Part shown: positions 50,217-59,991 of the stretch, in pieces
How positions within the stretch are numbered: position 1 is the stretch's first letter
Layout: each line of letters opens with the position of its first letter
Source of the DNA: VGCC01 sp044375955
GTDB taxonomy: Bacteria; Actinomycetota; Actinomycetes; S36-B12
DNA: 64,000 nt
Assembly: GCA_044375955.1 (NCBI GenBank)
Contig: JBILLS010000001.1
Span: 1-64,000 of the forward strand
Direction: 5' to 3'
Notes under the pieces: model-generated
Database searches by the model: none
What the model saw: the letters and a program-made list of their open reading frames with translations, nothing else
Told to the model about the DNA's origin: nothing
Program-made: the position numbers and the translations under genes

Positions 50217-50573
50217 CTAGCTCCTCGTGCGACGCTGGGGTTGCCAGACTTCCAGCGCGCGGGATCGTGCGTGGGCGCTCAACTCCTCAAGCCGTGAGCG
50301 CAGGAATTCGATTTCTGCTTGGAGTGCGAGTACGCGGCGGATGCCCTCGAGGCTCAGACCTTCGGCGGACAACTGCGCGATCTCGCGAAGTCGGTAGACG
50401 TCCATCGCGCTGTAGAGGCGGTTCCGTCCGCCCACGCGCGTGGGCGAGACGAGCCCGAGGCGGTCGTACTGCCGCAACGTCTGCGGGTGCAGGCCGGCGA
50501 GCTCCGATGCAATCGAGATTGCGTAGACGGGTGTGCTCGACGGGACACTGAACTCCTCGCGCGGTGAGGTCAT
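50217..50573 (-). CDS. hspR: Heat-shock repressor HspR (MerR family)
   Basis: A 118-residue repressor. VYAISIASELAGLHPQTLRQYDRLGLVSPTRVGGRNRLYSAMDVYRLREI is the MerR-type helix-turn-helix and wing, followed by a dimerisation helix. HspR represses the dnaK operon by binding HAIR sites with help from DnaK. The ATG overlaps the dnaJ stop (ATGA). A HAIR-like site lies upstream of dnaK. Confidence 0.93.
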   Translation of the reverse strand: MTSPREEFSVPSSTPVYAISIASELAGLHPQTLRQYDRLGLVSPTRVGGRNRLYSAMDVYRLREIAQLSAEGLSLEGIRRVLALQAEIEFLRSRLEELSAHARSRALEVWQPQRRTRS

Positions 50574-51730
50574 GACCCACCGCCGGACATGGTGAAGAGG
50601 TCCTTGCGCGGGTCCTCGGCCGCGGTGGCCTCCGCGAACTTCTCGAGGGCCTCCCGTGCATCACTCGACATGTTCTGGGGTACCACCACATGCACGGTGG
50701 CCAACACATCACCGTTCTTGCCATCCTTGCCGCGCACGCCCTTGCCGCGCACGCGGAAGGTGCGGCCGTTGGCCGTTCCTGCCGGAATCCGCACCTTCAC
50801 GGACTCACCGCGAGGGGTGGGCACGGAAATGTCGGCGCCGAGCGCAGCCTCCGCGAACGTGACCGGAACGTCGACGGTGATGTTCTCGCCCTTACGGCCG
50901 AACACCGGGTGCGGTGTCACCGACACTTTGACGAAGAGATCGCCCGCGGGTCCACCCCGCTCCCCTGGCGCGCCCTTGCCCTTGAGCCGGATACGCGATC
51001 CGTCTTTCACGCCTGCGGGAATGCGGGCCTGCACGGTGCGGGTGCTGACACCACGACCCGAACCGCGGCACGTGGTGCACGGATCGTCGACGTAGAGCCC
51101 GCGACCCTTGCAGGTGGGGCACGGCTCGGCGAAGGCGAAACCGCCCGCATTCCGCGCGGTCTGCCCGGAACCGTCGCAGGTGGGGCACATCCGCGGCACG
51201 GTGCCCGCTTTCGCGCCGGTTCCGTTGCACGTGGTGCACGGTCCCTCGCTGCTCAATCGCAGTGGCACCGTCACCCCGTCGAGGGAATCGTCGAAGGACA
51301 GGGTCAGATCGCTCTCGAGATCCTGACCGCGTCGCGGTTGCCGTGCCCGGCCTCCCCCGCGTCCGCGGTTGAACACGCCGCCGAGGAAGTCACCGAAGCC
51401 ACCGGAGTCCTGGCCGAACAGGTCCTCGAAGTTGACGTTGTACTGACCGCCACCGAAACCACCCCCGCCGAAACCGCCGCCACCGAAACCTCCGGATGCG
51501 AAGAGGGTGCGAGCTTCGTCGTACTCCTTGCGCTTCTCCGGATCGGACAGCACGTCGTAGGCCTCGGAGACCTCCTTGAAGCGGGCTTCCGCCTTCGCGT
51601 CACCGGGGTTCTTGTCCGGGTGCAACTCACGGGCGAGTTTCCGGTACTTCTTCTTCATCTCATCCGCGGATGCGTCCTTCGACACACCCAGGACGGCGTA
51701 GAAGTCCTTCTCCAACCAGTCCTTGTTCAT
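50570..51730 (-). CDS. dnaJ: Chaperone DnaJ
   Basis: A 386-residue type I Hsp40. The J-domain at 8-75 has the HPD motif (ELHPDKNPGD). A Gly/Phe-rich region follows at about 80-105, and the zinc domain has four CxxCxGxG repeats (CTTCNGTG, CPTCDGSG, CPTCKGRG, CTTCRGSG) near 165-230. The substrate-binding beta domains complete it. It stimulates DnaK ATPase. The gap after grpE is 15 bases. Confidence 0.96.
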   Translation of the reverse strand: MNKDWLEKDFYAVLGVSKDASADEMKKKYRKLARELHPDKNPGDAKAEARFKEVSEAYDVLSDPEKRKEYDEARTLFASGGFGGGGFGGGGFGGGQYNVNFEDLFGQDSGGFGDFLGGVFNRGRGGGRARQPRRGQDLESDLTLSFDDSLDGVTVPLRLSSEGPCTTCNGTGAKAGTVPRMCPTCDGSGQTARNAGGFAFAEPCPTCKGRGLYVDDPCTTCRGSGRGVSTRTVQARIPAGVKDGSRIRLKGKGAPGERGGPAGDLFVKVSVTPHPVFGRKGENITVDVPVTFAEAALGADISVPTPRGESVKVRIPAGTANGRTFRVRGKGVRGKDGKNGDVLATVHVVVPQNMSSDAREALEKFAEATAAEDPRKDLFTMSGGGS

Positions 51731-51745
51731 CTACTCACGTTCTCG

Positions 51746-52290
51746 TCAGTCGGTGCCCGCAACGGAGACGCGTGCGGGGCGCAGGACGCGCCCAGCGAAC
51801 CGGTACCCGGGCTGGAGCACCGTCACCACGGTGGGCTCGGTGATCTCCGGGTTGGGCTCACTGGTGAGCGCCTCGTACTCGGCCGGGTCGAACGGGTCAC
51901 CCGAGGTGCCGAATTTCTCGAGACCGATCTTCCCGGTCACGGACTCCAGCGACTCACCCACTGCCCGGAAGGCACCTTCGAGTTCACCGTGCTCGCGGGC
52001 ACGTTCGATGTCATCGAGGATCGGGAGCAGGTCGGAAAGCACGTTGCCCACCGCCATTTCGCGGATCAGTTCACGATCACGCTCGACGCGCTTGCGATAG
52101 TTCGCATATTCGGCGGTGACGCGTTGGAGATCGGCGGTGAGTTCCGCGACCTTCGCGTCCTCGGCGAGTGCGGGTTCGCCAGCCGGGTTTTCCGGCTGGC
52201 GAACCTCACGAACCTCGAACGTGTCCGGATCGATGCGGCGCTTGTCGCTGATGCGAACGCCCTCCGACTGCTCCTCGTCGGGGTGTTGGT

Positions 52291-52294
<4 letters not shown>
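51746..52294 (-). CDS. grpE: Nucleotide exchange factor GrpE
   Basis: A 182-residue GrpE. An acidic disordered start is followed by a long helix (AELTADLQRVTAEYANYRKRVERD, about 67-90), VLSDLLPILDDIERA, and the beta domain (FDPAEYEALTSEPNPEITEPTVVTVLQPGYRFAGRVLRPARV). It releases ADP from DnaK. The GTG start overlaps the dnaK stop (GTGA). Confidence 0.95.
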
Positions 52295-54132
<1,838 letters not shown>

Positions 54133-54155
54133 GTGTCGTACTCCTTCTATTAACA

Positions 54156-54172
54156 CCGGGGTCCGCCCCCGG
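54156..54172 (-). promoter_or_regulatory. GC stem-loop in the dnaK leader
   Basis: CCGGGG and CCCCGG form a six-base-pair stem with a five-base loop. It ends about ten bases before the dnaK ribosome-binding site. It may affect message stability or translation; it does not cover the ribosome-binding site itself. Confidence 0.3.
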
Positions 54173-54231
54173 AAGTCTGGTCCTCAAGTGTGCCCGATTG
54201 TCAGACTAATTGCAAATCCAGACTCATATAC

Positions 54232-54252
54232 CTTGAGTCTGGATGACTCATA
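54232..54252. promoter_or_regulatory. HAIR operator for HspR upstream of dnaK
   Basis: CTTGAGT-N7-ACTCATA matches the HAIR consensus CTTGAGT-N7-ACTCAAG except at the last two positions. An extra ACTCATA half-site lies at 54222-54228 and a CTCAAGT half-site at 54183-54189, so HspR may bind several dimers. The site is about 100 bases before the dnaK start codon. Confidence 0.75.
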
Positions 54253-54322
54253 TCAACTGTGAGGGATCCCCAGCTCGAATCGGACTTTCCGGGCAGGGCG
54301 AGAAGAGGCACGGTGTCCTGGC

Positions 54323-54338
54323 GGGGCCTTCCGGCCCC
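54323..54338. repeat. Perfect GC hairpin between divergent dnaK and etfD
   Basis: GGGGCC-TTCC-GGCCCC forms a six-base-pair stem with a tetraloop. A second short C/G hairpin (CCCCC-ACG-GGGGG) follows. Together they lie just upstream of the etfD -10 element. No U-run follows on either strand. Confidence 0.3.
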
Positions 54339-54354
54339 TCCCCCACGGGGGCGT

Positions 54355-54360
54355 TAGCGT
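54355..54360 (+). promoter_or_regulatory. -10 element of etfD (TAGCGT)
   Basis: TAGCGT lies six bases before the GTG at 54367. That favours the GTG over the ATG at 54376 as the start codon. Confidence 0.5.
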
Positions 54361-54366
54361 CGGACC

Positions 54367-56580
54367 GTGGAACACATGGCGATCCGGGCGACCGTCGGCA
54401 TCGCCATCACCCTGGTCCTCCTGGCCTTCGCCGCCCGGCGCGGCTGGTTCCTGTTCTCCCTGGCCCGGTCCGGGCAGCCGGCCGTGGGGCGGACCAACGA
54501 CGTGCCCAAGCGCGTCGAGGCCGAGGCGACCGAGGTCTTCGGTCAGAAGAAGCTGCTGAAGTGGACCATCCCGGGTCTGGCGCACTTCCTCGCCTTCTGG
54601 GGATTCGTGATCCTCGGCATCACGGTGGTCGAAGCATTCGGCGAACTCGTCATCGAGTACTTCGCGTTCCCGATCATCGGAAACTGGGCGGTCATCCGAT
54701 TCATGGAGGACCTCTTCGCGGTGCTGGTGTTCATCGGCATCGTGATGTTCGCCATCATCCGGATCGTCAACAATCCCGCGAAGCAGGGGCGCGCATCGCG
54801 CTTCTTCGGTTCACACACCACGGGCGCCTGGCTCGTTCTCATCATGATCTTCCTGGTGGTCTTCACCCTGCTCACCTACCGCGGAGCGAAGGTCAACACC
54901 ATCGCCGGGAATCCCGATCACGAATGGAAGATGGACGGCGCGTTCGCCTCACAGTGGTTCGGGGTGGTGCTCGAACCATTCGGCAAGGACGGGAACCTGT
55001 GGATCGAGACGGTGTTCATCTGGGCCCACGTCACGGTGATCCTCGCGTTTCTCTTGATCGTGCTGCATAGCAAGCACCTGCACATCTTCTCCTCACCGAT
55101 CAACGTCTTCACCTCGCGTCGCCCGAATGCACTCGGCCCTCTGCTACCGATCTACTACAAGGGCGAACCGGTGAACTTCGAGGATCCGCCCGAGGATGCG
55201 CGCTTCGGGAAGGGGCAGATCCAGGACTTCACCTGGAAGAACTACCTCGACTTCATGGCGTGCACGGAATGTGGACGCTGCCAGTCCCAGTGCCCGGCAT
55301 GGAATACCGACAAGCCACTCAGTCCGAAACTGCTGATCCTCGACCTGCGCGATCAGATGTACGGCACCGCGCCCTATCTGATGAAGACGGCCGGCAACGA
55401 TCTCCCCCAGGGTGACATCGACGAGAAGGCACTCGAGCAGACGCCTGCGCAGGTGCAGGAACTCGTGAACACCCCATTCATCGGATCACGCGAGGGGACC
55501 GAGCGTGCCGCCGACGACGGTTACACCTTCGACGGTCACCGTGCCATGGGTCCGGAGCTCCCGATCATCGCCGACGACGTCCTCTGGTCATGCACGACGT
55601 GCGGGGCGTGCGTGAACCAGTGCCCGGTGGATATCGAGCACATCGACCACATCGTCGACATGCGCAGACACCAGGTGATGGTGGCCACCGAGTTCCCGAG
55701 TGAACTCAATGGCCTGTTCAAGAACGTCGAGAGCAAGGGCAACCCGTGGGGCATGAACGCCTCGGCACGCAACGCCTGGATCGAGGAAGTGGACTTCCCG
55801 GTGAGCGTCTTCGGCATGGAAGGGGAGGAGCAGATTCCCGCCGAAGTCGAGTACCTGTTCTGGGTCGGGTGCGCGGGGGCGCTCGAGGATCGAGCTAAGC
55901 GCACCACCAAGGCGGTGGCGGAACTCCTGCATACCGCGGGGGTGAATTTCATGGTGCTCGGTGAGAACGAGACATGCACCGGTGATCCGGCTCGACGCGC
56001 GGGCAACGAGTTCCTCTTCCAGATGCAGGCGATGCAGAACGTCGAGATGCTCAATGAGATCAAGGCGACCAAGATCGTCGTCACCTGCCCCCACTGCCTC
56101 AACACCCTCGGCCGTGAGTACCCGCAGAACGGCGGCCACTACGAAGTGGTCCATCACACCCAGTTGCTCAATGCGCTCGTGAGCGAAGGACGCCTGACTC
56201 CGGTCAAGGAGGTGCCCGGTTCGGTCACCTACCACGATCCGTGCTACCTCGGTCGCCATAACAACGTCTACGCGCCTCCGCGCGAGCTGATCGACGTCAG
56301 CACCACCACGCGCGTCGAGATGCCGCGCCACGGGGAGAAGTCCTTCTGCTGCGGCGCCGGTGGGGCGCGCATGTGGATGGAGGAGAAGCTCGGCACCAAG
56401 GTCAACGTCAACCGCGCAGATGAGGCGATCGCGACGGGTGCCGAGACGATCGCGGTGGCCTGCCCCTTCTGCTCCGTGATGCTCCACGACGCCGTGACCG
56501 CACGCCAGCAGGAGGGCACCGCGCAGGGCGTGCAGGTTGTCGATGTCGCCAGCCTGTTGCTCGACGCCACCAAACGCTGA
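54367..56580 (+). CDS. etfD: Membrane (Fe-S) oxidoreductase, EtfD/Rv0338c type
   Basis: A 737-residue membrane protein of the type known as EtfD in Mycobacterium tuberculosis, which passes electrons from electron-transfer flavoprotein (fed by acyl-CoA dehydrogenases) to the quinone pool. The N-terminal third has about five membrane helices with His residues that may bind heme. Two ferredoxin-type clusters follow (CTECGRCQSQCP near 299 and CTTCGACVNQCPVD near 410). Two CCG-type domains end the protein (HDPCYLGRHN and SFCCGAGGARMW). The GTG start matches a leaderless -10 element. It is divergent from dnaK. Confidence 0.87.
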   Translation: MEHMAIRATVGIAITLVLLAFAARRGWFLFSLARSGQPAVGRTNDVPKRVEAEATEVFGQKKLLKWTIPGLAHFLAFWGFVILGITVVEAFGELVIEYFAFPIIGNWAVIRFMEDLFAVLVFIGIVMFAIIRIVNNPAKQGRASRFFGSHTTGAWLVLIMIFLVVFTLLTYRGAKVNTIAGNPDHEWKMDGAFASQWFGVVLEPFGKDGNLWIETVFIWAHVTVILAFLLIVLHSKHLHIFSSPINVFTSRRPNALGPLLPIYYKGEPVNFEDPPEDARFGKGQIQDFTWKNYLDFMACTECGRCQSQCPAWNTDKPLSPKLLILDLRDQMYGTAPYLMKTAGNDLPQGDIDEKALEQTPAQVQELVNTPFIGSREGTERAADDGYTFDGHRAMGPELPIIADDVLWSCTTCGACVNQCPVDIEHIDHIVDMRRHQVMVATEFPSELNGLFKNVESKGNPWGMNASARNAWIEEVDFPVSVFGMEGEEQIPAEVEYLFWVGCAGALEDRAKRTTKAVAELLHTAGVNFMVLGENETCTGDPARRAGNEFLFQMQAMQNVEMLNEIKATKIVVTCPHCLNTLGREYPQNGGHYEVVHHTQLLNALVSEGRLTPVKEVPGSVTYHDPCYLGRHNNVYAPPRELIDVSTTTRVEMPRHGEKSFCCGAGGARMWMEEKLGTKVNVNRADEAIATGAETIAVACPFCSVMLHDAVTARQQEGTAQGVQVVDVASLLLDATKR

Positions 56581-56648
56581 TCAGCCCGGGGATCGGATCG
56601 ATTCAGACACCCGCATCGGCAGCGCCGAGGTCCACAGGATCCGCAGGA

Positions 56649-57224
56649 CTAGAGCTGCGTGCGATGGAAGTTCGCGAAGGAACGGCTGGGCGTCGGACCA
56701 CGCTGCCCCTGGTAGCGCGACCCGTACTTCTCCGACCCGTAGGGATGCTCCGCGGGAGAGGAGAGACGGAATAAGCACAGTTGACCGATCTTCATCCCCG
56801 GATAGAGCGTGATCGGAAGCGTCGCGACATTCGACAACTCGAGTGTCACGTGTCCGGAGAAACCGGGGTCGATGAAACCGGCGGTCGAGTGGGTGAGGAG
56901 CCCGAGGCGTCCGAGGGAGGACTTTCCTTCCAGGCGACCGGCAACATCGTCCGGCAGCGTGATCACCTCGTAGGTCGACCCGAGGACGAACTCACCTGGA
57001 TGCAGGATGAACGGCTCATCGCCCTCGGGTTCGATCAGGCGCGTGAGGTCGGGCTGCTCGACACTCGGGTCGATGTGCGGATAGCGATGGTTCTCGAATA
57101 CCCGAAACCACCGGTCCAACCGCACGTCGATGCTCGAGGGTTGGATCATGCCCTCGTCATAGGGATCAACGGCCACACGGCCGGAGGCGATCTCGGCCTT
57201 GATGTCCCGGTCGCTCAGCAGCAC
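56649..57224 (-). CDS. dcd: dCTP deaminase (bifunctional DCD-DUT type likely)
   Basis: A 191-residue trimeric nucleotide hydrolase. MIQPSSIDVRLDRWFRVF, GEFVLGSTYEVITLPDDVAGRLEGKSSLGRLGLLTHSTAGFIDPGFSGHVTLEL and the C-terminal QGQRGPTPSRS are diagnostic. In many actinobacteria this enzyme makes dUMP directly from dCTP, feeding thymidylate synthesis. The GTG start has TAGCCT seven bases upstream. Confidence 0.93.
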   Translation of the reverse strand: MLLSDRDIKAEIASGRVAVDPYDEGMIQPSSIDVRLDRWFRVFENHRYPHIDPSVEQPDLTRLIEPEGDEPFILHPGEFVLGSTYEVITLPDDVAGRLEGKSSLGRLGLLTHSTAGFIDPGFSGHVTLELSNVATLPITLYPGMKIGQLCLFRLSSPAEHPYGSEKYGSRYQGQRGPTPSRSFANFHRTQL

Positions 57225-57231
57225 GCGGTGA

Positions 57232-57237
57232 AGGCTA
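57232..57237 (-). promoter_or_regulatory. -10 element of dcd (TAGCCT on the minus strand)
   Basis: TAGCCT is followed by seven bases and then the dcd GTG start. It lies just before the end of the upstream DUF2237 gene, giving dcd its own promoter. Confidence 0.4.
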
Positions 57238-57246
57238 TCGGGGAGC

Positions 57247-57639
57247 TCAGCTCAGGAGGTCGGAAAGGTCATCCGGGGCGTCGGCTCCGCACTCCTGCAG
57301 GGCGTCCATGGGAACGTGGTGCAGTGCGGCCTCATTGGTGGCCTTCAGGATCACCGGAGCCTTGATTCCCGCCGCGTAGGACTGCATCCACCGCCCTGCG
57401 CATACCCCCCAGCGATCCCCCGGGTTCAGGCCGGGGAACCCATACTCGGGTCGGGGTGTCGAGAGGTCGTTGCCGATCTCCTTCTGATGCTCGAGGAAAT
57501 CGGCTGTGACCACCGCGCAGACGGTGTGGGATCCAAGGTCCTCGGGACCGGTGTTGCAGTACCCGTCGCGATAGAAGCCGGTCAGCGGCTCGATGCTGCA
57601 GACCTGGAGCGGCTCACCCAGTACGTTGCGCTGGTCCAT
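57247..57639 (-). CDS. DUF2237 protein
   Basis: A 130-residue protein of the DUF2237 family: NVLGEPLQVCS, TGFYRDGYCNTGPEDLGSHTVCAVVTADFLEHQKEIGNDLSTP and GDRWGVCAGRWMQSYAAGIKAPVILKATNEAAL. The conserved cysteines may bind metal or be redox-active, but the function is unknown. The ATG has TAGGGT six bases upstream. It lies upstream of dcd on the same strand. Confidence 0.85.
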   Translation of the reverse strand: MDQRNVLGEPLQVCSIEPLTGFYRDGYCNTGPEDLGSHTVCAVVTADFLEHQKEIGNDLSTPRPEYGFPGLNPGDRWGVCAGRWMQSYAAGIKAPVILKATNEAALHHVPMDALQECGADAPDDLSDLLS

Positions 57640-57645
57640 TCCCTC

Positions 57646-57655
57646 ACCCTAGGAC
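57646..57655. promoter_or_regulatory. Shared -10 region of two divergent leaderless genes
   Basis: On the minus strand TAGGGT (57651-57646) lies six bases before the ATG at 57639. On the plus strand TAGGAC (57650-57655) lies six bases before the ATG at 57662. The start codons are 22 bases apart, the same geometry as at 42213-42234. Confidence 0.5.
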
Positions 57656-57661
57656 GAAGCC

Positions 57662-58177
57662 ATGAATCCCGCGCTTGGGAACCCGGTCGGCAAGTCCGGC
57701 GTCGAAAGACCCGTGAGCCTGCGCCGCATCCTCGTCACAGGGATCCTGTCCGGTGCTCTTCTGATCGGCACCACCGGAGTCGCGGTCGCGTCGACCCTCA
57801 CCGACGACGCCCGTTCGCTGCGGGACTCCGTGGTGCAGTTGACCCAGGACTACGAAAGGGACTTCGGAAGTCGCGTCACCCCCGCCGAACGCGACGAACT
57901 CGCGTCGATGGGCGCGCAAGCCCGCCGCGAGATGACCAGGCTCGTGGGAGCGATTCGGACAGCGGAGCGCACCAACCGGACAGCGGACTGGCGCACTGCT
58001 CGCGCTGTCCATGAGGCGGCTCTGACCACTGCCGAGGCGCGCTTCGAACGAGCGGCGGCGATGCTGCAACCCCAACTGACCCTCGGCGAGCAACTCGCGG
58101 CCTACTCCGACTACACGCGCACCCTTCGCGAGTTCGAGCGACTGGGACAGCAGATCCCCACTGGGGCGGGTCGATAG
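57662..58177 (+). CDS. Exported or membrane-anchored helical protein, family not recognised
   Basis: A 171-residue protein. A polar start of about 20 residues is followed by one hydrophobic segment (ILVTGILSGALLIGTTGVAVAS) that could be a signal peptide or an anchor. The rest is charged and helical (DDARSLRDSVVQLTQDYERDF ... AARREMTRLVGAIRTAERT ... AALTTAEARFERAAAML) and probably coiled coil. A GTG start nearer the hydrophobic segment is possible. The gene directly precedes the tRNA-Gly. Confidence 0.55.
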   Translation: MNPALGNPVGKSGVERPVSLRRILVTGILSGALLIGTTGVAVASTLTDDARSLRDSVVQLTQDYERDFGSRVTPAERDELASMGAQARREMTRLVGAIRTAERTNRTADWRTARAVHEAALTTAEARFERAAAMLQPQLTLGEQLAAYSDYTRTLREFERLGQQIPTGAGR

Positions 58178-58203
58178 ACTCCCGAGCGCAGCAATCACTG
58201 CAC

Positions 58204-58274
58204 GCGGGTGTAGTTCAATGGCAGAACATCAGCTTCCCAAGCTGACAGCGCGGGTTCGATTCCCGTCACCCGCT
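58204..58274 (+). tRNA. tRNA-Gly (anticodon CCC)
   Basis: The 71-base sequence folds as a tRNA. The acceptor stem pairs GCGGGTG (58204-58210) with CACCCGC (58267-58273). The anticodon stem TCAGC/GCTGA encloses the loop TTCCCAA, giving anticodon CCC for codon GGG. The T-arm is GCGGG-TTCGATT-CCCGT. CCA is not encoded. Confidence 0.93.
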
Positions 58275-58308
58275 CAGAATGAGCGGTCACCTCGAATCGA
58301 GGAAACTG

Positions 58309-59061
58309 TTACTCGGGAACTATCCCCGACATCAATTGGTCAGAAGAGATCTTCCGCTCGAGGATGCGATGCGCAGTCTCGAGGAGATGGGTTCCTGTTG
58401 CACGCGAGAAGTCACGCATCAGCGCATAGGCGGTGTTCATGTCCACATGAGCCTGCTCCGCGAGCATGCCCTTCGCCTGTTCGATGGTCAGGCGGGCATT
58501 GATCGTCACCTGGATCTGCTCAGCAAGGAATGTTGCTTCGATGGGCAGCGCACGATTGATCAGCCCGATCGCAGCGAGGTCGGCGAGGGCCCGCGCAGCC
58601 TGGTCAGCACTCTCGTCCAGGTTCTGCGGATCGGTCCACAGGATGTTGAGCGCACCGAAACACTGATCACGCACACGCAGCGGCGTGGCGAGAGCAGCGA
58701 GATACCCGCTCTCCACCGCCCGCGGACTGAAAATCGGCCAGCGATCGTCAAGCCGGAGATCGTAGGAGATCACCTGCTGACCCGCGACCCAACTGTCCAG
58801 GCAGGGGCCCTCGTCGGCTTGGATCTCGAACAACTCCAGGGTGCGCATGCCTTCATCGGATGCTGCGACGACGTGCAGCACGTGCGCGGCATCACTCACC
58901 ATCACGCCGGCGGCCGAAGCGTTCAGCACATCGATCGCGGAGGACACCAGCGATGAGGCGAGATCGACGTAGTCGAACTCCTTGGCCATCGCCTCCATCG
59001 CACGGATCAGGGTCGTGGTGAGTTCCGGGTCACTTGCGCGAGCTACATGATCCTCTGACAT
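58309..59061 (-). CDS. GAF-ANTAR RNA-binding antiterminator (second of a pair)
   Basis: A 250-residue regulator. A GAF sensor domain occupies about 25-165 (VLNASAAGVMVSDAAHVLHVVAASDEGMRTLEL ... ESGYLAALATPLRVRDQCFGALNIL). A C-terminal ANTAR domain follows at about 185-240 (NARLTIEQAKGMLAEQAHVDMNTAYALMRDFSRATGTHLLETAHRIL), which binds paired RNA hairpins and prevents termination. ATG 59061 overlaps the stop of the upstream gene by one base (TGATG). The signal is unknown. Confidence 0.85.
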   Translation of the reverse strand: MSEDHVARASDPELTTTLIRAMEAMAKEFDYVDLASSLVSSAIDVLNASAAGVMVSDAAHVLHVVAASDEGMRTLELFEIQADEGPCLDSWVAGQQVISYDLRLDDRWPIFSPRAVESGYLAALATPLRVRDQCFGALNILWTDPQNLDESADQAARALADLAAIGLINRALPIEATFLAEQIQVTINARLTIEQAKGMLAEQAHVDMNTAYALMRDFSRATGTHLLETAHRILERKISSDQLMSGIVPE

Positions 59062-59753
59062 CAGCCATCCATCCGAATCTCTCGAGCGATGATTCTTCTC
59101 GCCAATTGCTGCACTGTCATGTCTTCGGACAAGGCGAATGCCCTCATGCGTGCCAAAGCGTCCGTCGTCGAGAGGTTCTCCTGCTGGGCCACCATGCCCA
59201 CCGCCTGGTGGACGGGAATCTGGCTTCCGCTCTCGGCGGAGATCAGATCCATCAGCGCACCGTCCTGCAACCCCGCTTGCGCGAGCAGCAGCGCAGACGT
59301 GCACAGATCAGCGATGACTGCAAGGTCCGAGAACTGGGCTCGCGAGAGGGAGCCCGGTTGCGCGCGACAGACTTCGAGAACACCGATGGAGATGCTGCCG
59401 ACGTGCAGGGGAAGAGCGAAGAGCGCGCCGATACCCCTCTCACGTGCATCCAGGGACACGATCGGCCAACTCTCGGACGGGCCGGTGACCAACTGATCCG
59501 CGAGGATCGCCCGGTGTTCCCGGAGAGCCTGGTGAGCCGGCCCCTCCCCCCGCTGCACCTCGAGATCGTGAAGGGCCCGGCCCAGCGGTCCGGCGGCTGC
59601 GATGCATCCGCTGATCTGGCTGTCGCTCTGGACCAGGATCGCCGCACCGTCCACACCAGCATCCACGGACATCGCGCACAGTCGCTCGGTCATCGAGCCA
59701 CCGGAGGATCCACCCAGTGCGGCCAGGAACTTGTCACGCCGAGCACTCGCCAT
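59061..59753 (-). CDS. GAF-ANTAR RNA-binding antiterminator (first of a pair)
   Basis: A 230-residue paralogue of the next gene product. The GAF domain lies at about 15-160 (MSVDAGVDGAAILVQSDSQISG ... GIGALFALPLHVGSISIGVLEV) and the ANTAR domain at about 170-228 (QIPVHQAVGMVAQQENLSTTDALARMRAFALSEDMTVQQLARRII). Both proteins may act together on the same RNA or form heterodimers. GGGAAGG lies upstream of the ATG. It is divergent from the response-regulator gene. Confidence 0.85.
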   Translation of the reverse strand: MASARRDKFLAALGGSSGGSMTERLCAMSVDAGVDGAAILVQSDSQISGCIAAAGPLGRALHDLEVQRGEGPAHQALREHRAILADQLVTGPSESWPIVSLDARERGIGALFALPLHVGSISIGVLEVCRAQPGSLSRAQFSDLAVIADLCTSALLLAQAGLQDGALMDLISAESGSQIPVHQAVGMVAQQENLSTTDALARMRAFALSEDMTVQQLARRIIAREIRMDG

Positions 59754-59773
59754 GGACGCAACCCTTCCCGCGA

Positions 59774-59806
59774 GCAGAGACTCTTCTCGGCGAGAAGGGG
59801 ATCTGC
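59774..59806 (-). promoter_or_regulatory. Nested stem-loop in the GAF-ANTAR operon leader
   Basis: An inner stem CTTCTC/GAGAAG with a three-base loop (59783-59797) lies within an outer GCAGA/TCTGC stem. It falls about 20 bases before the first ANTAR gene, downstream of a possible TACAGT -10 element (59813-59818). The loop is not the hexaloop usual for ANTAR targets, so autoregulation through it is speculative. Confidence 0.3.
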
Positions 59807-59991
59807 GCCGTCACTGTAGTCCCGATTCCGCGATACGCCATTCGACAGAAGTCCCCAAACCTGACGATTTGCTAACAGAAATGAGTGGTCAGCGCGCCGT
59901 GACGGACATTGACCGACGACGTACTTACCCTCAGGACAGATTCCCAGACATGGTTCGATGTGTCGAGGTCATCGTCGGGAAGGGGTGGGAC

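Noticed and set aside
54323..54338. Intrinsic terminator between dnaK and etfD
   Set aside because: The hairpin is perfect, but the genes diverge there and no U-run follows on either strand.
58275..58308. A second tRNA after tRNA-Gly
   Set aside because: The 34 bases are too short, have no T-arm motif and fold into no cloverleaf.
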